From assembly GCA_963815785.1 (NCBI GenBank), contig CAWFHZ010000008.1:124001-188000 (forward strand): a DNA stretch of 64,000 nucleotides, in the 5' to 3' direction. The notes under the pieces are model-generated. The model saw nothing but the letters and a program-made list of their open reading frames with translations. It was not told the DNA's origin and ran no database searches. Position numbers and translations under genes: made by a program. Every line of letters starts with the position of its first letter. Position 1 is the first letter of the stretch. This DNA comes from DATFVA01 sp963815785 (GTDB taxonomy: Bacteria > Bacteroidota > Ignavibacteria > Ignavibacteriales > Ignavibacteriaceae). This document shows, piece by piece, positions 29,880 through 38,514 of this stretch.

Positions 29880-31162
29880 ATGAATGTATTGATTATTGGA
29901 TCCGGGGGGAGAGAACACGCGCTTGCCAAATCATTTCACAAAGTAAAAACCTAAATAAACTGTATACCAGTCCCGGAAACCCGGGCACTGCAGAAATAAG
30001 TACTAATGTTAATGCTGGTAATAACCAAGAACAAATATTAAAATTTTGTACAGAATATAAAATTGATCTGGTAGTTATTGGCCCGGAGCAGCCTCTTGTT
30101 GATGGACTTGCAGATTACCTGAGAGTGAATGGAATATTTGTATTTGGTCCCGATAAAGAAGCCGCAGAAATTGAAGGTCATAAATCATTTGCAAAACATT
30201 TAATGGTTAAATATGGAATACCCACAGCAGGGTACAAGGAATTTGAATCGAATCAAATTAAATCTGCATTAACATTTTTAAAAAATTCTTCCTATCCGGT
30301 TGTAATTAAAGCAGATGGATTAGCTGCCGGAAAAGGCGTAATAATTTGTAATAATTACGGTGAGTCCGAAAAATCTTTGAATGAAATTTTTGTTGATAAT
30401 ATTTTTGGTGAGTCTGGTAATAAAGTAATAATTGAAGAATTTCTTGAAGGAGAAGAAGCTTCAATCCTTGCGATTACGGATGGTGATGATTTTGTGCTGC
30501 TTCCCTCTTCGCAGGATCATAAAAAAATAGGAGAAAATGACACCGGTAAAAATACGGGTGGGATGGGGGCATATTCTCCCGCGCCGGTAATGACTGATAA
30601 GTTATTAAGACAGGTAGAAGAAAGTATTATTAAACCAATATTGGCAGGATTGAAATCGGAGGGGAAAAAATTTTCCGGCTGTCTTTATGCAGGGTTGATG
30701 ATTACTAATGATGGACCGAAGGTGGTTGAGTTTAATTGCCGTTTCGGTGATCCGGAAACTCAGGTGGTACTTCCATTGCTAAAAGGAGATTTTCTGAAAT
30801 TACTTTATTCTTCTGCATCCGGGAGGATAGATAAAAATGCGGTAAAATATTCAGGTGGAACAGCAGTTTGTGTAGTTGCTGTATCGGAAGGTTACCCGGA
30901 CAAATATAAAAAAGGCTTTGAGATTACAGGACTACAAAGAATTGATTCTCAACAAATAATAGTTTTTCATGCCGGTACAGAAGAGAGGAACGGTAAAATT
31001 TTAACAGCAGGGGGGAGAGTACTTGGGGTTACATCTGTAATTGAAGAAAACGATTTACAAAAGGCACGCTTACTAGCATACGAAGCACTGGATAAAATAA
31101 AGTATGAGGGAATTTCTTTCCGAAGAGATATAGGATTGAAAGCTTTAAAGCACATTTCGTAG
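29880..31162 (+). CDS. purD: Phosphoribosylamine-glycine ligase PurD, with a one-base frameshift near the start
   Basis: The frame opened by the ATG at 29880 gives MNVLIIGSGGREHALA, the classic PurD start, but then hits a stop. The remaining protein continues in the next frame as IISQSKNLNKLYTSPGNPGTA through to 31162. One extra A in the A3 run at 29928-29930 joins them into about 427 residues, exactly PurD length. Later motifs include VIGPEQPLVDGLADYL, KADGLAAGKGV (ATP-grasp), GGMGAYSP and EFNCRFGDPETQ. The enzyme ligates glycine to phosphoribosylamine in purine synthesis, is normally essential, and is therefore unlikely to be truly broken. An annotation beginning at 30125 would miss the first 80 residues. 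Confidence 0.93.
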
Positions 31163-31226
31163 TTGAATTATTTCACGCTTCTTATTTACATTTCAATAAA
31201 TCAATTTTTAAAAATGTCTCAGGATT

Positions 31227-32828
31227 ATGATTCCTTTACACGTCCATTCAAACTATTCACTTCTTCAGGGAACCTGCAGGGTCGAAGAACTAATCCAGGA
31301 GGCTGTTAAGAATAACCTGCCCTCATTAGCTTTAACGGATACGAATGGAATGTACGGACTTGTTCAATTTGCAAAGAGAGCAAAGGAAAATGGAATCAAA
31401 CCAATTCTTGGGTGTTTGATTAATCAACCGGATGATGAAACCATTTATGCGATACTGCTTGCAAGGAATAATTCCGGATACAAAACTATTTGTAAAATCA
31501 TTACTTCAAGGAAACTTAACGAAGATTTTAATCTTTTTGAAATTTTGAGTAAGCCTCTGGATGATTTGTATGTTATTACGCCTTCAATCAATCTGCTCGG
31601 AAAAATAGGCCCAATGGAAAATGTCTATGCAGAGTTAATTGTTACAGATACAAATAAAATAAATGCAAGGAAACTTTACAGATATGCTGAAGAAAACAAG
31701 ATAAAATATGTTGCAACCAACCCCGTATATTTTTTAACTCCCGAAGACTTTATTTTACAGAAAGCAGTAACGGCGATCAGGTTAAATAAAAACATTAACA
31801 ACCTGAATAGTTCTGAAACTGTTGATGAAGAATTTTATTTCAAAAATAATACTGACCTTGAAAAAATTTACCATAAAATTCCGGAAGCCATTTCAAATAC
31901 AAAATATATTGCTGAAAACTGCAACGTAGATCTCAGGTTGAATGAATACAAGTTTCCAATTTTCGCATCACAAGATGGAAAAGATTCAAACTCGTTATTG
32001 TGGGAAAAATGTTTTAATGGATTACAGGAAAGGTACTTGCCTGTTACACAAACTGCGATTGATCGACTTAAAAGGGAATTGCAGGTAATCAGGGAGATGA
32101 ACTTTACTGATTATTTTCTCGTAGTGTGGGATATTGTAAATGAAGCAAAGAAAAGGGGAATGGTAACAATTGGCAGAGGTTCGGCAGCTAACAGTCTAGT
32201 CTCATATTGTCTCAAACTAACTGAGATAGATCCGATTGCCCAAAATTTATATTTTGAAAGATTTCTGAACAAAGGACGAAGCAGCCCACCTGATGTTGAT
32301 ATTGATTTTTCATGGAAAGAGAGAGATGAAATAGTAAAGTACGTCTTTGAAAAATACGGTTATGAAAATGTAGCTATGATTTCAACTACTGTTACATTTC
32401 GGGCTAGATCGGCTTTCAGGGAAGTTGCAAAAGCTTTCGGATTTTCAAATGATGAAATTTCTAAATACAGTAAGTTTATCCCCTGGACAGATGCAAGAAA
32501 TTTATCCAATCTTCCTGAAATGTTTCCGGAATCCAGATCGTTAAATTTTAAAATTGATCCATGGAAATCCATAGTTTCAATCGCCTCAAAATTAGCCGGC
32601 TTTCCAAGGCATCTGAGTATTCATCCCGGTGGAATTATAATAACTCCGGAGCCTATAATAAACTACACAGCCCTGGAGTACGCCAAAAATAAAGGATTAG
32701 GATTGATAATAACGCAACCTGATATGTATTCGGTAGAAGAACTGGGTTTAATAAAAATTGATCTTCTTAGTCAGCGTTCTTTAGGGGTCTTGAGAGATAC
32801 AATGGATACGATTTCAAGAAATGACTAG
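31227..32828 (+). CDS. C-family DNA polymerase III alpha-like protein, half length
   Basis: The 533-residue protein aligns with the N-terminal half of DnaE/DnaE2. A PHP domain (LHVHSNYSLLQGT at the start, about residues 1-200) is followed by the palm, with IGRGSAANSLVSY near residue 315 and the catalytic aspartates in PPDVDIDF near residue 352 and KIDLLSQRS near residue 511. PRHLSIHPGG near residue 462 is close to the error-prone DnaE2 form. It stops where full polymerases continue with fingers, HhH and OB domains (about 500 more residues). No continuation exists in the other two frames, and a minus-strand gene starts 22 bases on. It is either a natural truncated variant or a deletion remnant. 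Confidence 0.8.
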   Translation: MIPLHVHSNYSLLQGTCRVEELIQEAVKNNLPSLALTDTNGMYGLVQFAKRAKENGIKPILGCLINQPDDETIYAILLARNNSGYKTICKIITSRKLNEDFNLFEILSKPLDDLYVITPSINLLGKIGPMENVYAELIVTDTNKINARKLYRYAEENKIKYVATNPVYFLTPEDFILQKAVTAIRLNKNINNLNSSETVDEEFYFKNNTDLEKIYHKIPEAISNTKYIAENCNVDLRLNEYKFPIFASQDGKDSNSLLWEKCFNGLQERYLPVTQTAIDRLKRELQVIREMNFTDYFLVVWDIVNEAKKRGMVTIGRGSAANSLVSYCLKLTEIDPIAQNLYFERFLNKGRSSPPDVDIDFSWKERDEIVKYVFEKYGYENVAMISTTVTFRARSAFREVAKAFGFSNDEISKYSKFIPWTDARNLSNLPEMFPESRSLNFKIDPWKSIVSIASKLAGFPRHLSIHPGGIIITPEPIINYTALEYAKNKGLGLIITQPDMYSVEELGLIKIDLLSQRSLGVLRDTMDTISRND

Positions 32829-32849
32829 TGGAAATTTTTATGAATATAA

Positions 32850-33302
32850 TTATATTTTCCTGTGATCAGTTATTGACAGGAATTGAGAACCAAAAACAGA
32901 AAGCAGAACACACCCTGTCAATATAAAAAAGTTCTCAATTATTTTAATCAAACCCACCCTGGTTCCGTCTGAAGTTCCGAAACAGCCGCATTCAATATCT
33001 AATCCTCTTGCAATCGCTGTAATAATTACAACGATAAAAACAATCATCATTATATCTGCAACTAAAGCAGTCTCTTTTACAAATATCCCTAAAAGAAGAA
33101 ATGCCCCTACAATCAGTTCAACTGCCGGAATTAACAAAGCGAAAATATTCACGAATTCAGGCGGCACAAGTTTATAATTATCTAAAGATTTTACAAAGTA
33201 ACCAGTGTCATCAATTTTAATAATGCCTGAATAAATAAACAAAAGTCCGAGCAAGAGGCGAACCGCAAATAAAAAATACCTGTTTGATAAAATATTTTTC
33301 AT
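32850..33302 (-). CDS. MauE/DoxX-like four-helix membrane protein
   Basis: This 150-residue protein has four membrane helices. It has the MauE/DoxX layout: FIYSGIIKI after the first helix, NIFALLIPAVELIVGAFLLLG in the second, and ARGLDIECGCFGTS between the third and fourth. The C-G-C pair is the MauE-type signature, thought to act in thiol-disulfide or electron transfer at the membrane. Its start abuts the stop of the rhodanese gene, so the two are translated together and may handle sulfane sulfur or disulfides in the envelope. Confidence 0.8.
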   Translation of the reverse strand: MKNILSNRYFLFAVRLLLGLLFIYSGIIKIDDTGYFVKSLDNYKLVPPEFVNIFALLIPAVELIVGAFLLLGIFVKETALVADIMMIVFIVVIITAIARGLDIECGCFGTSDGTRVGLIKIIENFFILTGCVLLSVFGSQFLSITDHRKI

Positions 33303-34022
33303 TTAGTTTAGATTTAATTCAGTTTGGGATGTAACCACTGGATAATCAGCTTTTTGCCACTCTTCCCAGCCGCCAAAAAATACAAATACTTTTTTATATC
33401 CCTTTGCAAATAATTCATTTCCTAATCTTATACTCATATCACAGTCTGCACCTTCACAATATGTTACAATCGGTTCAGATTTATCTATCGAGGCAATATT
33501 TGTAAGGTGTTCATCAATCGAAAAATACGGAAGATTTATTGCGCCCGCTATATGTCCTTCTTCAAATTCCTCGGGATTCCTTGCATCCAGGAAAATTACC
33601 TTGTCCCTGTATAATTCATATGCTTGAGCAATCGAAATAAGTCTTGGCTGATTAAATACATCTTTAGTAAGGTTGCTTAATAAAATATTATCATCATTTA
33701 AAGGGTCATCTGCATTAATAACAATGTCATTTCCGGTTTTGCCACTATCCTTGGAATAATTATAAGAAGGAAGTAAATCTTCATCAATCTTCAGGTTTTT
33801 CTTTTCAACGGAAATTTTATTGTGGTCAACACTTAAACTATCAGATACAGAATCTTCGTTAGGATTTATTTGGGGAGTATTAAAATTATGCTCTGCAGAA
33901 GAAGTAGCACTTTGATTTTGATTAAATAAGGGTAAGGAATCGGGTTTTAAATAATAGATTATTAAAGCCAGGGTAATTGCAAAGACAATTATCAACAGAA
34001 TTTTGGTGATTGAAAAATGCAT
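33303..34022 (-). CDS. Membrane-anchored rhodanese
   Basis: The 239-residue protein has an N-terminal membrane helix (about residues 8-25), a Ser/Asp/Asn-rich linker and a C-terminal single rhodanese domain (about residues 125-232). Family blocks are FLDARNPEEFEEGHIAGAINLP and the active loop YCEGADCDMS, whose first Cys would carry the persulfide. The domain is predicted to face the periplasm. A MauE/DoxX-like membrane partner follows with no gap. Gene pairs of this sort can move sulfane sulfur or cyanide-reactive sulfur; the location beside siroheme genes and a sulfur island fits a sulfur role. The acceptor is unknown. Confidence 0.87.
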   Translation of the reverse strand: MHFSITKILLIIVFAITLALIIYYLKPDSLPLFNQNQSATSSAEHNFNTPQINPNEDSVSDSLSVDHNKISVEKKNLKIDEDLLPSYNYSKDSGKTGNDIVINADDPLNDDNILLSNLTKDVFNQPRLISIAQAYELYRDKVIFLDARNPEEFEEGHIAGAINLPYFSIDEHLTNIASIDKSEPIVTYCEGADCDMSIRLGNELFAKGYKKVFVFFGGWEEWQKADYPVVTSQTELNLN

Positions 34023-34495
34023 AAATGACTCACAATAAATAAAAATTAAATAACTATACCCTTTAAGATGATTAAAAAAAGCAGGCTGGCAAATAGAAAA
34101 TAGTAAAACATAAACCGGACTTCATGGAAGTTAATTATAATCATTTTTAATTCAAACAAAAATTCATGGTACAAATTAAATCCCGCTCTGATAACTGAAT
34201 CTTGCTTCAATTAATAAGTAATTATTTTGATTTGATTCCTGATTATAATTTCCCAAAAAATAATTTAAAACTTTAGAGTCCGCTTCCATTTCTACTTTCT
34301 CTATTTTAAGCTTCTTTACTGCGTCTAGGAAGGACAAATTATCCACCATCAAGATAATATTTAGGGCTGAATAGGCTCTCAATATCCCGCACTGATAATT
34401 AAGAATTAGTTAAACAACACGAGGATTACAGAACTCTATCGTACGTTGCTTTTTTTCAGCTATCTAATATTTTTCGATTGGTGGGGAATTTATAT
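34023..34495. other. Divergent 470-base control region between the rhodanese and sirC
   Basis: AT-rich gap between divergent genes. It must hold promoters in both directions, but I cannot identify a convincing -33/-7 pair, riboswitch or terminator. A 68-codon minus-strand frame (34176-34382) lies here without a ribosome site or family resemblance. GGTGGGGA at 34480-34487 is the ribosome site of sirC. Confidence 0.4.
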
Positions 34496-35140
34496 ATGAA
34501 TAAAAAAGAAAATATCGGATTCTTTCCAATCTTAATAAATCTTAAAAGATTTCCATGTCTCGTTGTGGGTGGCGGCAAGGTTGCTTATAGAAAAGTTTTA
34601 TCACTTCTTGAATTTAATGCTGATATTACCGTTATCTCCCCAAAATTTTGTATCGCGTTAGTAGATTTATACAAGCAACAAAAAATAAAAATCATAAAAA
34701 AATCATACTCTAAAGAATATATTCGTGATTATAAAATCGTCTTTAGTGCAACTGATAATCCGGAAACAAATACAGTTGTGCGGCAGGATTGTTCTAAAAA
34801 TGGGATACTTTTAAATGTTGCCGATAACCCTCCATTATGCGATTTTATTTTGCCTGCAAATGTAAAACGTGGCAATTTAACTATTTCAGTTTCTTCCCAG
34901 GGTAAAGCACCATTCTATACAAAGGAAATAAAGAAAAAACTCGATAATTTCATTTCACCTGTGCATACAAGAATTATTGATCTCGCAGGTGAATTCAGGG
35001 ATACACTTCTGAGCAACAGAAAAAATAATTCCCATACAGTGAAATCCAGGGCTTTTAAAAGTTTCTTTCTACTGATTGGGAATCAATTCTTGCAAACGAA
35101 CGCAACGGTTCAGCAAAGAAATATATCAAAGATATTTTAA
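34496..35140 (+). CDS. sirC: Precorrin-2 dehydrogenase / sirohydrochlorin ferrochelatase (CysG N-domain, SirC type)
   Basis: The protein has about 214 residues. An upstream TTG at 34478 would add six residues; the ATG at 34496 has GGGGA 8-12 bases upstream and begins at the family position. The NAD-binding loop is VVGGGKVAYRK near residue 25, and SPKF, SATDNPETN, NVADNPPLCDFILPA and ISVSSQGKAPFYTK follow in the order seen in CysG-N/Met8 proteins. It oxidises precorrin-2 to sirohydrochlorin and may insert iron, giving siroheme, the cofactor of dissimilatory sulfite reductase. Its partner methyltransferase/synthase lies 0.6 kb downstream with one small gene between. Confidence 0.9.
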   Translation: MNKKENIGFFPILINLKRFPCLVVGGGKVAYRKVLSLLEFNADITVISPKFCIALVDLYKQQKIKIIKKSYSKEYIRDYKIVFSATDNPETNTVVRQDCSKNGILLNVADNPPLCDFILPANVKRGNLTISVSSQGKAPFYTKEIKKKLDNFISPVHTRIIDLAGEFRDTLLSNRKNNSHTVKSRAFKSFFLLIGNQFLQTNATVQQRNISKIF

Positions 35141-35152
35141 AAGGTATTAAAG

Positions 35153-35767
35153 ATGTCTGAATCTATGACAAATGTAGAAAAGGCAAATTCTCAAAAGACT
35201 TTAAGGAAAAAAATAATTTTCTCTTTCGTAATAATGGTTCTTCTGATTTTGACCAGCGGAATATTAGGTTGGAAATTAACTAAACAGGTTGAAAAAAGTG
35301 AAAGTATTATAGAAACAGTTCACCTTTTCAAAGAAGCTGAGTTACAACTAAGAAGAGAAGAAAAGAACCTGATAATAAGGGGATATTCTGAAGAAAGGCT
35401 TGTGAGATGGCAAAATGCCAAGGATAATTTTAACCAGAGTTTCGGGCAACTGGTCGGATTGGATGCGTTAAACCAGGATGAAATTAATCAAATAAAAAGT
35501 ACGATTACCCAGATGTCTGATTCTTATAATAAATTTTTCCATGATATTCAGGATCATAATTTGAGTGGTGATGAAATTTCGCAGTATGATGCTCAATTTA
35601 AAAAGATTGGCAGAGGATCTCTTGTAATAATCGATGAGATACTCCAGAGGGAAATGGCAAGTTCAATCAGTTCTAATAGTCAAACAAATGTACTAATTGT
35701 GATATTTTCTGTCATATTCATTTTAATTGCGATTTTTTTAGTCACAAATGTATTGAAACATCTTTAA
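35153..35767 (+). CDS. Small helical sensor-like membrane protein
   Basis: The 204-residue protein has a membrane helix at about residues 19-41, an extracytoplasmic helical domain (about 42-178) and a second helix at about 180-200, after which it ends almost at once. The middle resembles the four-helix-bundle (4HB/HBM-type) sensor of chemoreceptors and kinases, including a LRREEKNLIIRG segment typical of such domains. There is no HAMP, methyl-accepting or kinase domain, so it is a sensor module without output. It lies 12 bases after sirC and 14 before cobA-hemD, clearly in the same operon. No function can be assigned. Confidence 0.72.
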   Translation: MSESMTNVEKANSQKTLRKKIIFSFVIMVLLILTSGILGWKLTKQVEKSESIIETVHLFKEAELQLRREEKNLIIRGYSEERLVRWQNAKDNFNQSFGQLVGLDALNQDEINQIKSTITQMSDSYNKFFHDIQDHNLSGDEISQYDAQFKKIGRGSLVIIDEILQREMASSISSNSQTNVLIVIFSVIFILIAIFLVTNVLKHL

Positions 35768-35781
35768 TAAAAATTAATTCA

Positions 35782-37320
35782 ATGAGCGATATTCAAAAAT
35801 CTGGTAAAGTATATATTGTTGGCGCGGGTCCGGGTGATTGCGGACTATTAACCTGTATAGGATTTGAAAGATTAAAGGAAGCTGATGTTGTTGTTTACGA
35901 CAGATTAATCAATTATGAGTTGCTTTCCTGTTGTAAGGACGAATGTGAAAAAATATTTGTCGGGAAAGAATCCGGTCATCATTTAATTGAACAGGAATTA
36001 ATTACCAGCATACTATTAGAAAAATCAAAAGCGGGATTAAATGTTGTAAGATTGAAAGGGGGAAATCCTTTCATATTTGGAAGAGGTTCTGAAGAGGCAA
36101 TTGAAATAAAAAAAGCAGGCATTGATTACGAAATTATTCCTGGTGTTACTTCGGGATTAGCGGCGCCGATATACAGCGGTATTCCGGTTACTCATAGAGG
36201 TATGGTTACACAGTGTGTTTTTATTACTGCACATGAATGTCCGGATAAACCCGGAAGCCAGGTAGAATGGGAAAAATTAGCGCGGTTAAAAAACACTTCT
36301 CTGATTATTTACATGGGTGCTTCAAGAATTGAGGATATCTGCCTGAAATTAATAAAAAGCGGAATGGATCCTGGAATGCCCGCTGCAGCCATAGAAAATG
36401 GTACACTCCCTAAGCAAAGAACACTAACGGCAAGTCTTCAAAACCTGTCAGAAGAATTCGGCAAACAAAAATTTCATGCTCCTGTAATTATTATGATCAG
36501 CCCTGCAATTATACTCAGGGATAAAATATCCTGGTTTGAAAACAAAAAATTATTTAACAAGAGAATAATTATTTCAAGCGAGGCTAGTGAAAATCATAAG
36601 TTAAAAATGAAACTGAATGAACTTGGGGCTGATGTTATCATTCTCCCGCAATTGCATAACACAACAAAATATCCGGAACCTTTAATTAAAGATTTATTTC
36701 TGAAAAATAATTTTAAATGGATATTGTTTTCCGGAACCAATGAAGTTGAAAGCTTTTTTGAATTGATGAGAAGGGAAAAAGCTGATATTAGAATATTTGC
36801 CGATAAAAAAATTGCAGTTACTGGCAGGAATACAAAAGAAGCCCTGGAGAGAAATGGATTCTTTCCTGATTATTACCAGCCGGAATCGTGTTTATATCCA
36901 TCAGAAAATTTAATTAAAAATTTTCATTTGAATGGTTATAATCTTCTATGGATAAAAAGCGAACAACAAAAAGATGTGATTAAGACTGATTTAAAATACG
37001 TTTCAGATAAAATTAAAACACTTGAAGTTTGCAAATTACATTCTTCAAAACCAGAATCAATAATGATTGAAGACATTAAAACCAATGGAGGGGATGTCTT
37101 TGTTTTCCCCTCTCTCGCCTCACTCAATAATTTTGTTAATTTATTTGGAACAAAAACCTCAGCGAAAATTTTAAATCATAGTCGTATAATTGCTCAGGAT
37201 TCTACTACCGCAAGATATCTATCAGACAAATACACTTCTGAAATATTGGTAGCAGAAGATAAAACAGATGATAACATTTTTAGTACGATTTGCCAATTGT
37301 TCAATATTGAAGGGAATTGA
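35782..37320 (+). CDS. cobA: Uroporphyrinogen-III C-methyltransferase / uroporphyrinogen-III synthase fusion (CobA-HemD)
   Basis: The 512-residue protein is a two-domain fusion. Residues 8-250 form the SAM-dependent methyltransferase: VYIVGAGPGDCGLLT, VVYDRLI, RLKGGNPFIFGRGSEE and GVTSGLAAPIYSGIPVTHRG are the CobA/SUMT signatures. Residues 255-510 form a divergent HemD domain (FNKRIIISSEASENH start, WILFSGTNEVESFF near residue 313, IAVTGRNTKEAL near residue 342). It closes hydroxymethylbilane to uroporphyrinogen III and methylates it to precorrin-2, the substrate of the neighbouring SirC. Both feed siroheme needed by DsrAB. hemA is at 58.6 kb in the same island. Confidence 0.93.
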   Translation: MSDIQKSGKVYIVGAGPGDCGLLTCIGFERLKEADVVVYDRLINYELLSCCKDECEKIFVGKESGHHLIEQELITSILLEKSKAGLNVVRLKGGNPFIFGRGSEEAIEIKKAGIDYEIIPGVTSGLAAPIYSGIPVTHRGMVTQCVFITAHECPDKPGSQVEWEKLARLKNTSLIIYMGASRIEDICLKLIKSGMDPGMPAAAIENGTLPKQRTLTASLQNLSEEFGKQKFHAPVIIMISPAIILRDKISWFENKKLFNKRIIISSEASENHKLKMKLNELGADVIILPQLHNTTKYPEPLIKDLFLKNNFKWILFSGTNEVESFFELMRREKADIRIFADKKIAVTGRNTKEALERNGFFPDYYQPESCLYPSENLIKNFHLNGYNLLWIKSEQQKDVIKTDLKYVSDKIKTLEVCKLHSSKPESIMIEDIKTNGGDVFVFPSLASLNNFVNLFGTKTSAKILNHSRIIAQDSTTARYLSDKYTSEILVAEDKTDDNIFSTICQLFNIEGN

Positions 37321-37416
37321 ATTATGCTCAAGGCTTTTTAGCCATGGACTAAAATTAATACAGGATCAAGTTCCCAAGGCATTGTAAAAATAGTTTTACA
37401 GATATATCCGGAAATA

Positions 37417-38487
37417 ATGGAAATATTTAACATATACTTACCTGTAGCCGGGATAGAATTCAATGTTCTTTTATTAATACTCATTGGATTTTGCGTAGGT
37501 GTTCTGGGTGGTTTTTTCGGAGTCGGCGGAGGCTGGCTTGTTACTCCGGCGTTAAACATTTTCGGATTCCACATGGCTTTCGCAATCGGGACTGATCTTT
37601 CCAATATTTTTGGACAGACAATTGGTGCGGTAAAAAAACATCAGAAAATGGGTAATATAGATTGGAAGTTAGGTCTCATTTCAATAATAACTTCAATTAT
37701 TGGTTTAGAGATTGGATCTCAACTTATACTATTATTAGAAAAAGTTGGAGAAGCGGGAATTATTGTTCGATGGTGCTATATAGTATTTCTTTTTGGTCTT
37801 GGCATTTTCATGTTTTATGATTACTTCATACTTCATCCGAAACAACTTAAAAAAAATACCGGTCAATCAGATGGATCAAACTCTGCTGATTATGAAATTG
37901 AAAGAAGTAAATTAGCAGAAAAATTATATACTCTTCGCATACCTCCGATGATTTCATTTCCTGCCTCAAAAATTGATGGTGTTTCTCTTTGGATTATCTT
38001 GCTGATATTTCTATTTACGGGATTTCTGTCAGGATTTTTGGGTGTAGGTGGTGGATTCATTATTATGCCCGCTTTAGTATATCTGATTGGTCTTCCTACT
38101 GTTGTTGCAGTTGGCACAAGTTTAATAACCGTCCTTTTTTGCGGAGCATATGGTTGTTTTACTTATGCAATGAAAGGAAGAGTTGAACTGGTTGCCGCTT
38201 CTTTAATGCTGCTCGGCGCTTCTATAGGCGCACAGATTGGCGCCACCGCAGTTAAGTATATAAGAGGTTATGGGATACGATTGTTGTTTGCTATTATGAT
38301 AGTCTTTGCCGGGATATCCATCGTAACAGAACAATTTTACAAACTAACAAATATGGCTTTGTTTCAGACCTTTGCAGGCATTGTCCTAATGGGAACTGCA
38401 TTAACTATGTCAATTATTGTGATTGGTAAACTTATCATCGAATCCAGAAAAGAAAAGAGTACAAAAGTAAAAATTAAAACAACTTAA
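37417..38487 (+). CDS. TauE/SafE family transporter, copy 1
   Basis: The 356-residue protein has about eight or nine helices. The TauE/SafE (DUF81) repeat appears twice: FCVGVLGGFFGVGGGWLVTPAL near residue 22 and FLSGFLGVGGGFIIMPALVY near residue 205, each a glycine-rich substrate loop. Family members export or import sulfite, sulfonates, sulfoacetate or related anions. It is the first of three adjacent, closely similar copies. The N-terminal 75 residues are almost the same in all three, while the hydrophilic loop between halves (about 140-170) differs. Association with sulfur genes suggests sulfite or sulfonate transport. Confidence 0.92.
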   Translation: MEIFNIYLPVAGIEFNVLLLILIGFCVGVLGGFFGVGGGWLVTPALNIFGFHMAFAIGTDLSNIFGQTIGAVKKHQKMGNIDWKLGLISIITSIIGLEIGSQLILLLEKVGEAGIIVRWCYIVFLFGLGIFMFYDYFILHPKQLKKNTGQSDGSNSADYEIERSKLAEKLYTLRIPPMISFPASKIDGVSLWIILLIFLFTGFLSGFLGVGGGFIIMPALVYLIGLPTVVAVGTSLITVLFCGAYGCFTYAMKGRVELVAASLMLLGASIGAQIGATAVKYIRGYGIRLLFAIMIVFAGISIVTEQFYKLTNMALFQTFAGIVLMGTALTMSIIVIGKLIIESRKEKSTKVKIKTT

Positions 38488-38514
38488 TTATAATTTTTCA
38501 AGCAATGGACCTAT

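Noticed and set aside
31227..32828. DnaE truncation explained by a one-base frameshift like the others
   Set aside because: Neither alternative frame after 32828 stays open or resembles polymerase, and a minus-strand gene begins 22 bases later, so a simple indel does not explain it.
34176..34382. 68-codon minus-strand frame in the rhodanese-sirC gap
   Set aside because: No ribosome binding site, no family resemblance, and it occupies a region that must serve as a divergent promoter.
37338..37604. Minus-strand 88-codon frame across the start of the first TauE gene
   Set aside because: Pro/Lys-rich antisense shadow of the conserved TauE N-terminus; similar shadows occur opposite the other copies.
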